From NCBI RefSeq assembly GCF_000241305.1, contig NZ_BAEH01000020.1, positions 1 to 40,213 of the forward strand: a DNA stretch of 40,213 nucleotides, read 5' to 3'. Position 1 is the stretch's first letter, and each line of letters starts with the position of its first letter. The notes under the pieces are model-generated. The model was not told the DNA's origin. It did not search any database and saw only the letters and a list, made by a program, of their open reading frames with translations. This document shows, piece by piece, positions 33,978-40,213 of this stretch. The DNA comes from Gordonia effusa NBRC 100432 (lineage in GTDB: Bacteria > Actinomycetota > Actinomycetes > Mycobacteriales > Mycobacteriaceae). The position numbers were made by a program, and so were the translations under genes.

Positions 33978-35651
33978 TTACCTGATGACTCCGTCGGCGA
34001 CCGCGAGCAGGTCGGGGATCGACACGATCTTCGCCCGGCGCCGCCCGCTAGCACGTCCCTCGGCCTGCTCGCCGGCGTCGATTCGTGCCCAACCCACTTT
34101 GTCCACCACCCGCACATTCCGCGACTCCAGCAATGAGCCAACAGACGCTCCGCGCTGACGAGGTTCGCCGAGATCCCCTGCCGCATAGTCGGATAGAACC
34201 GCGCGCGCCGTCTCCTGACCGCAGCGCCGATTGACACCGACTCCGCCGGTGGCACCTCGTTTGATCCATCCGGTCACGTAGACGCCCGTCTGAATCCGGC
34301 CGGAGTCGTGGACTCGGCCGTTCTCATTAGGCACCACTCCCCGCGCCGGATCGAATGGTATGCCGGGCACCGGCTGCCCGCGGTAGCCGATCGCCGAAAT
34401 AACCAGTCCAGCAGCCAATTCCGTCGTTTTGTCGGTTGCCACCACTCTGGCCTGACCGGCTCCAGGCAGGTATTCGGTGCGAACCATGCGGACGGCACAA
34501 ACCTCGGAGTCGCCGACAATCTCGGTAGGCGCCTGCAGGAATCGCAGTACCAGCCGCCTATTGCCGGGCACCGGCGGCCGGATCGAAAGTTCTTCCGCCA
34601 GAGCGATCTTCGCCGCGAGCACACTATCCAGCGTGCCTGCGTCCCGAGCAGCGAGGGTCTGTTCATCGAGAGCCAACTCCGCCGGGTCGATAACCACGTC
34701 TATCCCCGGCATATCACCCAACGCGACGAGTTCGGGCAATGTGTAGGCGGCCTGCGCCACACCCCGGCGCGCCAACAGCACGACCTCTGAGACACGGCTC
34801 ATCCGCAACGACTCGACCGCATGGTCGGCGGCATCGGTCAGCGCCAGGTCATCCGGGGACCGCAACATCATCCGGGCGATGTCGATCGCGACATTGCCGT
34901 TGCCGATCACCACCGCCCGCTCGTGGTCGAAACGATAGTCGTCACCGGCGTGGTCGGGGTGACCGTTGTACCAGCCGACGAAATCGACTCCCGAGACCGA
35001 TCCGGGCAGATCCTCACCGGGGATTCCGAGACTCTTCTCGGTGGCGGCTCCGACCGCGTAAATCACCGCATGGTAGTTGTCGGCGAGTTCCTGATGGGTC
35101 ACGTCACGTCCCACGGTGACGTTGAGCAGATAGTTGAAATTCGCATGCGCGGCTATGCCGGCCAAAGTCTGTTCCACTGCTTTTGTCTGGGGATGGTCGG
35201 GCGCGACTCCGCCGCGGACGAGTCCATACGGCGTCGGCAAGCGATCGAACATATCCACCCGAATACGTCCGTGCCGCAACAGTTCCTCGGCCGCGTAAAA
35301 GCCCGCGGGTCCGGCCCCGACGATCGCCACCCGCATTTGATGATCGGGTGGCAACGGGATCAGGTCGTCGGTAAACGCCGCGGGACCATCCACTCGATGG
35401 TCCCGGTAGTAGTCAACGCTAACCTCAAGAAATCGTCGATCCCGCTCTACGAGTTGGTGTTCGGGAACGATCGCGGACACCGGGCAGGCGACCAGACACA
35501 ATCCGCAGTCGACACAACTGTCCGGGTCTATATAGAGCATGTCGGCGGTCGCGAACTCGGGTTCGTCCGGTGTGGGATGAATACAGTTCACCGGGCAGAC
35601 CGCGGCGCACGACGCGTCATTACAACACGGTGCGGTGATGACGAAAGTCAT
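33978..35651 (-). CDS. fprB: Fused ferredoxin and ferredoxin-NADP+ reductase (FprB-like)
   Basis: Electron-transfer flavoprotein of 557 residues. Residues 1-60 form a bacterial ferredoxin with ligands in CCNDASCAAVCPVNC and DSCVDCGLCLVACPVS. The rest is an adrenodoxin-reductase-type domain: VAIVGAGPAGFYAAEELL (FAD), PTPYGLVRGGVAPDHP, VVIGNGNVAIDIARMML (NADPH) and VTGWIKRGATGGVGVNRRCG. M. tuberculosis Rv0886 (FprB) has this fusion. The start at 35651 has GGAGGG 7 bases upstream. It is 21 bases after FadD and last in the SDR-2-FadD-FprB operon. It is the likely electron donor for the P450, and possibly for other oxygenases of the locus. Confidence 0.93.
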   Translation of the reverse strand: MTFVITAPCCNDASCAAVCPVNCIHPTPDEPEFATADMLYIDPDSCVDCGLCLVACPVSAIVPEHQLVERDRRFLEVSVDYYRDHRVDGPAAFTDDLIPLPPDHQMRVAIVGAGPAGFYAAEELLRHGRIRVDMFDRLPTPYGLVRGGVAPDHPQTKAVEQTLAGIAAHANFNYLLNVTVGRDVTHQELADNYHAVIYAVGAATEKSLGIPGEDLPGSVSGVDFVGWYNGHPDHAGDDYRFDHERAVVIGNGNVAIDIARMMLRSPDDLALTDAADHAVESLRMSRVSEVVLLARRGVAQAAYTLPELVALGDMPGIDVVIDPAELALDEQTLAARDAGTLDSVLAAKIALAEELSIRPPVPGNRRLVLRFLQAPTEIVGDSEVCAVRMVRTEYLPGAGQARVVATDKTTELAAGLVISAIGYRGQPVPGIPFDPARGVVPNENGRVHDSGRIQTGVYVTGWIKRGATGGVGVNRRCGQETARAVLSDYAAGDLGEPRQRGASVGSLLESRNVRVVDKVGWARIDAGEQAEGRASGRRRAKIVSIPDLLAVADGVIR

Positions 35652-35672
35652 TGACAGCCCTCCTTCCGCACT

Positions 35673-37304
35673 TCAGGCGTAGATCTCGGCCAGAGTCTCC
35701 AGCGTCGCTTTGGTGACCTTGCCGGTAGCCGTACGTGGCAGTTCTGGAACCTCGATGACGTCACGCGGGACGCGCGACCGAGAAAGCTCTTGCGAGACAT
35801 ACTTTTTCAAGACGTCAGCGGAGATGGTGGCTCCACTGGCGGCAACGACGAATACGCGCAATCGCTGGCCGAAATCAACGTCGGGCACGGCCACCACCTT
35901 CGCGTCGGCGACGTCGGGATGCGCGGCGAGCACGAGTTCGAGTTCCTCGGGAAACACATTCTCGCCGCCGGAGACGATCATTCCGTCGGATCTACCTTCG
36001 ATGAACAGCCTGCCCGCGGCGTCCAGCCGACCCACGTCGCCGGTCTTGATCATCCCGTCAACTGATTCCTTGGACGTCGAATCCGTATACGTCGCAATGG
36101 TTCCCGCGCTTCCAACGTAGATATCACCCCGCTGGCCCACGGCGACCGGTTGACCGTCGACCATGATCTTCACCCGAACACCGATCGGCGCACTTCCCGA
36201 ACAGGCCGGCTCGGCGACCAGATCCTGCGGTGTGGCGATAGTGATGAACGATGCCTCGGTCGCACCGTAGAGGTTGTACATCACCGTGCCGAACTCATCG
36301 AGGACGCTGCGCACCAATGCGGTTTCGAGTTTGGCTCCTCCCGAACCGACGATCCGCAACGCCGACCGATCGATCCGCGCAAGCTGTTCCGTCGGCAACG
36401 ACATTAGCCGACGTAGCATCGTCGGCACCGTGATGACAGCCGAACATCGATGGCGCACAATAAGTTCCAGAGCTTGCTGCGGATCAAACCGGCGATCGAA
36501 CACGATCGTCGCGCCGAGCATCAGCGCGGAGGCCGCCACTATCGCGCCCCAACCGTGAAATACCGGCGGCGCCAGGAAGATTCGGTCCTCCCTGCGCAGC
36601 GGAATCTTCTGCAAGAATCCCGCGATCATCGCCAGCGAAGGTCGCTCGGAGGAGCTGTTCGAGTCACGACTGGCCCCTTTGGGGGTTCCCGAACTGCCAC
36701 TGGTCAGCATCACGACGCTGGGTGCCCCGGTCGGACGCGGTGGCAGTCGGCTCGAGTTGCTACTGATGAGCAGATCTATGTCGCTGATCTCGCCGTCGGC
36801 GGGCCATGCGATCAACCGCTCCACGGTTTCGGCCAAACCAGCGAACGCGGGAGCGAACTCGGCATCGTAGATGACGATGTCGACCTTCTCCCGACGACAG
36901 ACCTCGGCCATCTGCTTCGGCCCCATATCGGTATTGAGCAGAACCAATTTCGCGCCAGCCCCCAGCACGGCGAACAGGCCGAGCAAGCTATACCTGCTGT
37001 TGCGGCACATCAGCCCGACAGTCGGACGCGCAGCCGCGGCCAGATGCGTTCGCAGCCCGTTGATCAGAGAATTCGAGGCCGCACCGAGCTGACGGTACGT
37101 CAACGCGCCACGCGGATCGATCAACGCGACGGCGTCGCCGTGAAGTATCCCGAGCAATTCGCCCGCCGCCGCACCCCCGCCCCGCACTCCGGCCCAGCCG
37201 AGTGCGGGAATCCTGCGTACCGACGGAATCGCGCCGGCGCCGCGCAGAATCTTCAGCGATTCTGACTCCTGTTTCACGACGGCCCGCACCTGGGATAGGT
37301 CCAT
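35673..37304 (-). CDS. Acyl-CoA synthetase (FadD family, AMP-forming)
   Basis: ATP-dependent ligase of 543 residues that activates a carboxylic acid to acyl-AMP and then acyl-CoA. It has the P-loop MLTSGSSGTPKGASR, FHGWGAIVAAS, the motif YNLYGATEASF, the hinge region TGDVGRLDAAGRLFIEGRSD, and the C-terminal catalytic Lys in RTATGKVTKATLE. The ATG at 37304 has GGAAG about 8 bases upstream. It probably activates the acid made by the ALDH; the N-terminal layout resembles FadD12-like enzymes of mycobacteria. The acid substrate cannot be predicted. The 123-bp gap to SDR-2 contains no operator. Confidence 0.93.
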   Translation of the reverse strand: MDLSQVRAVVKQESESLKILRGAGAIPSVRRIPALGWAGVRGGGAAAGELLGILHGDAVALIDPRGALTYRQLGAASNSLINGLRTHLAAAARPTVGLMCRNSRYSLLGLFAVLGAGAKLVLLNTDMGPKQMAEVCRREKVDIVIYDAEFAPAFAGLAETVERLIAWPADGEISDIDLLISSNSSRLPPRPTGAPSVVMLTSGSSGTPKGASRDSNSSSERPSLAMIAGFLQKIPLRREDRIFLAPPVFHGWGAIVAASALMLGATIVFDRRFDPQQALELIVRHRCSAVITVPTMLRRLMSLPTEQLARIDRSALRIVGSGGAKLETALVRSVLDEFGTVMYNLYGATEASFITIATPQDLVAEPACSGSAPIGVRVKIMVDGQPVAVGQRGDIYVGSAGTIATYTDSTSKESVDGMIKTGDVGRLDAAGRLFIEGRSDGMIVSGGENVFPEELELVLAAHPDVADAKVVAVPDVDFGQRLRVFVVAASGATISADVLKKYVSQELSRSRVPRDVIEVPELPRTATGKVTKATLETLAEIYA

Positions 37305-37427
37305 TCGCCTACTTCCTACTCGAGGGCCAGTCGGCCCGAAAGTTCATCCGGAGCATCTTCACCGGATTTCGTTCTAGATTTCGCATTTCCGTGCGGCGAC
37401 CGGGTTCCCCGATCCGGCCGCGCGAGA

Positions 37428-38297
37428 TCAGAATGCGTAGCGCGTTCCGGTCAACCGCTCCGAATCCACCCAAAGCCGTTCTGCGACTTGACGGTTTCGC
37501 GAAAGGCCGCTGGATGGATTCGGACGCACTCGTCGGCCACGGACCATCAGTCCCGGACCGTAGAACGCCTCCGATTTCGCATACGGAGCCGCCGCCGCGT
37601 GGGCGATCGGTGCCGCGCCATCGGATACCGAACCACCGAGTTTCGCGGTTTGCCCGAAGATTCCGAACGTCGTGGACTCGGAGTGGTCGTACAGTCCGGT
37701 GGCAACCACACCGGGGTGGGCGGCGTACGACCGCACCTCGCTGCCGCTCGCGCGCAGCCGGCGATCCAACTCGCGAGCGAACACCAGGTTGGCGAGTTTT
37801 GAATTCCCATATGCCGCAGTGCGACTGAAGGGTCGGTGCTCGAAATTCGGATCACGCAAACCGGCCGCTCGACCCCGCCAATGCGCAACACTGCTTACCG
37901 TCACGACTCTGCGCCGCACCTTGTCGAGGAGCAGACCCGTCAAAGCAAAGTGACCGAGATGGTTGGTCCCGAAGGCTCGCTCGAATCCATCCTCGGTCTT
38001 CCCCTCCGGCACGAACATGATCCCCGCGTTATTCACGAGGACATCGACCGGGTCACGCCATCGCGCGGCGAAGTCACGCACCGATTCGAGACTCGACAGG
38101 TCGAGCTCTTCGACCACCGTCTCGCAGTCAAGAGACGATGCGACTTCTTTCGCAGTCACCAGGTTCCGACAAGCTAGTACCACCCGCGCTCCACTCGCTC
38201 CCAGCATTCGCGCGACCTCCGCCCCCAGCCCCCCATTGGCACCGGTGACGACTACCGTCTGGCCCTTCAGATCCGCAATCGGCTCCACAGCTTGCAT
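37428..38297 (-). CDS. Short-chain dehydrogenase/reductase (SDR-2, retinol-dehydrogenase-like)
   Basis: NADP-type SDR of 289 residues. The cofactor motif is VVTGANGGLGAEVARML with LACRN after beta-2, then LDLSSLESVRDFA, LVNNAGIMFVPEGKTEDGFE, and a catalytic Ser in VSSVAHWRG and YGNSKLAN. This is the pattern of the retinol dehydrogenase/protochlorophyllide reductase-like SDRs, which act on hydrophobic alcohols and ketones. The ATG at 38297 has GGAGGAGAG immediately upstream. The 96 open codons before it cross operator D and are rejected. First gene of the operon with FadD and FprB. Confidence 0.9.
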   Translation of the reverse strand: MQAVEPIADLKGQTVVVTGANGGLGAEVARMLGASGARVVLACRNLVTAKEVASSLDCETVVEELDLSSLESVRDFAARWRDPVDVLVNNAGIMFVPEGKTEDGFERAFGTNHLGHFALTGLLLDKVRRRVVTVSSVAHWRGRAAGLRDPNFEHRPFSRTAAYGNSKLANLVFARELDRRLRASGSEVRSYAAHPGVVATGLYDHSESTTFGIFGQTAKLGGSVSDGAAPIAHAAAAPYAKSEAFYGPGLMVRGRRVRPNPSSGLSRNRQVAERLWVDSERLTGTRYAF

Positions 38298-38342
38298 ACT
38301 CTCTCCTCCGCAACGACATCGGGCGGCGCCAGTCCATAAGTT

Positions 38343-38379
38343 GGCACACTGTTGACTGCATTGTGCCACAAATGGCACA
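38343..38379. promoter_or_regulatory. Regulon operator D between SDR-2 and MpaB-2
   Basis: GGCACA (38343-38348), 13 bases, TGTGCC (38362-38367), followed by another GGCACA at 38374-38379 that forms an inside-out repeat with the second arm (TGTGCCA-caaa-TGGCACA). It is central in the 132-bp divergent gap, 46 bases from SDR-2 and 63 from MpaB-2. Confidence 0.77.
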
Positions 38380-38429
38380 GTGAAGAAATACCATGCCAAA
38401 CACGAGCCGGCCCACGCCGAGGAGAACCG

Positions 38430-39728
38430 ATGACTGAAGTAGCTGACAACGACAGCGCCATATCCGGCAGCACCCCTGACGATCCCGATCTCGTCACCGC
38501 CACGGTGAAGATCGGCAACAACAAATTCCATGCCGGCACCCGAATTCCCAACCGCCCCAACGACGACAGCCTGCGACCCAAACAACGCCAGCAGCGTCCC
38601 GTCCCGCCGGACTCATTGCTGTGGAAGTACATGGGTGACCTCGGGACCCTGGGCACCACCGGCCAACGCGCGGCGATTATGGAGAATATGTGGCCGCAAC
38701 TCGGCCAAGGCGTTTCTGATCACTCCGTCCTCGTTTCCCGCGGTGACTTGAAATCTCTGCGCGAGCGCGCTGCGAACACCATGAAGACCATCGGCGGGGT
38801 GCTTTACGGCCCGCCGGATGCCGCGTCGAAATACGGTGTCCAGATCCGAAATTTCCACAAATCGATCAAGGGCGATATGCCCAACGGGCGCAAGTACCAC
38901 GCCATCGATTCCGAAACCTTCTATTGGGCGCATGTGACCTTCTTCGAATTGATCTATCGCACAGCGGAACTCGGCGTATACGACCTGTCCCGCGACGAGA
39001 AGGAACAGATCTTCGAGGAGAGCAAGTTCTGGTTCTCCATGTACGGCGTGGACGACCGAGCACAGCCGGAGACCTACGCGGAGTTCGAAACCTACCTCGC
39101 CGACGTCAAGGCGAATCAGCTGATCGACATGGGTATCGCCCAGTACACCGCGGGCTCCGCCAAGACGCCGGACTACATGTTCCGCGCGGTGCCCGATAAA
39201 TATCGCCGGGTGGCCAGGCTGACCGCGCCCGCCTTGGCGGCGATACTTCGAATCACCACCATGGGTCATCTGGAACCCGAACTGCTGGAACGACTTCGGC
39301 TGACTGACTATTGGACCCCCAGGGACCGCAAACGTTACCGGCGCCTGCTGAAGATGCTCCGGTTCTACCGGACCACCGCTGCCCGGTTACACCTCCCTAT
39401 CTCACTTCGCTACGCACCGTTCGCCGTCACGGCATTCCGACGCGAAGGGATCAATCCAGACGACATCACCCTCGAATCGGCGCGTGCCGCCCTCGCCAAA
39501 GCGCGGCAAACCTACGCCGACGGGATAGCGGCCGACCAGATTACAGTCACCGGATCGCAGGTGGCGCCGGCCGACGCGAGATGTGCCAAATGTGAACGCA
39601 ACCTTGAGAATTGCGAAGAATGCGCTGCGGCCGGAACCGTCGAGGGCGAGCCATGCGATGTCTGCAACGGTGCCCAGCGGGGCTGCCCGGTCCATCATGC
39701 CGACTGGCGCGAAGCCGCGGTCGTCTGA
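38430..39728 (+). CDS. MpaB/DUF2236-family oxygenase with Cys/His-rich C-terminal module (MpaB-2)
   Basis: Paralogue of the 14059-15354 enzyme, 432 residues, with the same order of parts: PPDSLLWKYMGD, NMWPQLGQGVSDHSVLVS, the heme-pocket region VQIRNFHKSIKGDMPNG then FYWAHVTFFE, and the C-terminal CxxC-x6-CxxC-x10-CxxC-x6-CPVHH with all ligands conserved (C385 to H423). The two differ most at the N-terminus and in the middle helical region. The ATG at 38430 has GAGGAG about 5 bases upstream; the frame upstream crosses the operator. Its last 34 bases overlap the convergent GMC gene. Probable heme enzyme cleaving or oxygenating an unsaturated lipid; the substrate is not known. Confidence 0.86.
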   Translation: MTEVADNDSAISGSTPDDPDLVTATVKIGNNKFHAGTRIPNRPNDDSLRPKQRQQRPVPPDSLLWKYMGDLGTLGTTGQRAAIMENMWPQLGQGVSDHSVLVSRGDLKSLRERAANTMKTIGGVLYGPPDAASKYGVQIRNFHKSIKGDMPNGRKYHAIDSETFYWAHVTFFELIYRTAELGVYDLSRDEKEQIFEESKFWFSMYGVDDRAQPETYAEFETYLADVKANQLIDMGIAQYTAGSAKTPDYMFRAVPDKYRRVARLTAPALAAILRITTMGHLEPELLERLRLTDYWTPRDRKRYRRLLKMLRFYRTTAARLHLPISLRYAPFAVTAFRREGINPDDITLESARAALAKARQTYADGIAADQITVTGSQVAPADARCAKCERNLENCEECAAAGTVEGEPCDVCNGAQRGCPVHHADWREAAVV

Positions 39729-40213
39729 CCAGGCTTAGCCGACGGCGAGTGGAATAGCGCTCCCCTCGCCGTCGGGGGCACCGACGGCGAGCGCGGCGGA
39801 ATCGCATCGAGACGCTGGTATGGATCATCCTGCGACGGGCGGATATCCGGCTCACCCTTATTGGGCCACAACGACATCGCGCGTTCAGCTTGCGCACAAA
39901 TAGTCAGCGAGGGATTGACTCCGAGGTTGGCGCTAATCGCGCTGCCGTCGACGACGTGCAGGGTGGGATAACCCCACATCCGATGGTAGGGATCCAGCAC
40001 GCCGCTGCTCGCATCCGCCGAAATCGCCACTCCGCCAAGATAATGCGCGGTCATCGTGACTCCGAAGAGGTCACTGGAGGAACCACCCGGGGTGCCGCCG
40101 AGTTCGGTCGCGACCCGCTCGGCCACTTCGTTGCCGATCGGTATCCACGTCGGGTTGGGCTCGCCCGTCCCCTGTCGACTCGTGACATATCGCAGCGGAC
40201 CAAGCCGCCGCAG
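39695..40213 (-). CDS. GMC oxidoreductase, cholesterol-oxidase-like (ChoD type), C-terminal part
   Basis: The 172 residues visible are the C-terminal part of a flavin-dependent GMC enzyme; the gene continues past the right edge of the window. Seen are GEPNPTWIPIGNEVAERVA, the catalytic-site region TMTAHYLGGVAISAD with the His near the flavin, HRMWGYPTLHVVDGSAIS and ANLGVNPSLTICAQAERAMS, plus a Pro-rich tail. M. tuberculosis Rv3409c (ChoD) has a closely similar ending (AMSLWPNKGE). The enzyme would oxidise a hydroxyl group to a ketone and may isomerise a double bond. It is convergent with and overlaps MpaB-2. Its promoter is outside the window. Confidence 0.9.
   Translation of the reverse strand: MRRLGPLRYVTSRQGTGEPNPTWIPIGNEVAERVATELGGTPGGSSSDLFGVTMTAHYLGGVAISADASSGVLDPYHRMWGYPTLHVVDGSAISANLGVNPSLTICAQAERAMSLWPNKGEPDIRPSQDDPYQRLDAIPPRSPSVPPTARGALFHSPSAKPGQTTAASRQSA

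Noticed and set aside
1..40213. tRNA or rRNA genes, CRISPR arrays, transposases, integrases or attachment sites
   Set aside because: None was seen on reading both strands; the repeats present are inverted or REP-like and lack spacers of CRISPR type.

Overview
The window is GC-rich chromosomal DNA from a mycolic-acid-containing actinobacterium (order Mycobacteriales/Corynebacteriales). The evidence is a complete yrbE-mce operon, an MmpL transporter, an FprB-type ferredoxin reductase, a MenJ-type reductase, and gene blocks matching the Mycobacterium tuberculosis neighbourhoods Rv0360c-Rv0364 and Rv0380c-Rv0383c (gene identities recalled, not searched). The genus cannot be decided from the sequence alone. 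I see no tRNA, rRNA, CRISPR array, transposase or phage gene. No gene-free stretch reaches 300 bases; the longest (3603-3762, 5512-5666, 6702-6899, 7614-7755, 15355-15551) are described as features or in the entries of their flanking genes.

Region 1 (1-10 kb) is mostly conserved core. It holds a cation diffusion facilitator behind a metal-operator-like palindrome, a small alarmone synthetase, a FUSC-type exporter, a DUF3151 protein, a very acidic membrane protein (Rv0361-like), class II aldolase fba, a DedA protein, a SpoU/TrmH methyltransferase, pyrE and an Rv0383c-like membrane protein. Two nested inverted repeats and a strong terminator hairpin lie between genes here.

Region 2 (10-14 kb) is transitional: a TetR regulator, an M20 peptidase, a geranylgeranyl-reductase family enzyme (MenJ-like) and a NUDIX hydrolase. 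The NUDIX gene is downstream of, and probably co-transcribed with, the first MpaB-type oxygenase.

Region 3 (14-40 kb) is a large lipid import and oxidation locus. Two paralogous MpaB/DUF2236 oxygenases stand near its two ends, each with an unusual Cys/His-rich C-terminal module. Between them are two paralogous TetR regulators, two SDR dehydrogenases, an alpha/beta hydrolase, an aldehyde dehydrogenase, a P450 followed by yrbEA-yrbEB-mceA to mceF and an Mce-associated protein, a lipoprotein plus MmpL pair, a fused ferredoxin/ferredoxin reductase and an acyl-CoA synthetase (FadD). A ChoD-like GMC oxidoreductase is cut by the window end.

The main discovery is a shared inverted repeat, GGCACA-N12/13-TGTGCC. 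It occurs in every promoter region of the large locus: upstream of MpaB-1, between SDR-1 and ALDH, twice between P450 and the lipoprotein, and between SDR-2 and MpaB-2. A one-mismatch copy lies upstream of the MenJ-like gene. This defines a candidate regulon, probably controlled by one or both paralogous TetR proteins. The gene content suggests a pathway: Mce/MmpL transport of a hydrophobic substrate, oxidation and C=C cleavage by P450, GMC oxidase and MpaB enzymes, aldehyde oxidation by ALDH, then CoA activation by FadD. The substrate is unknown; a terpenoid, sterol or polyisoprenoid lipid is the inference.
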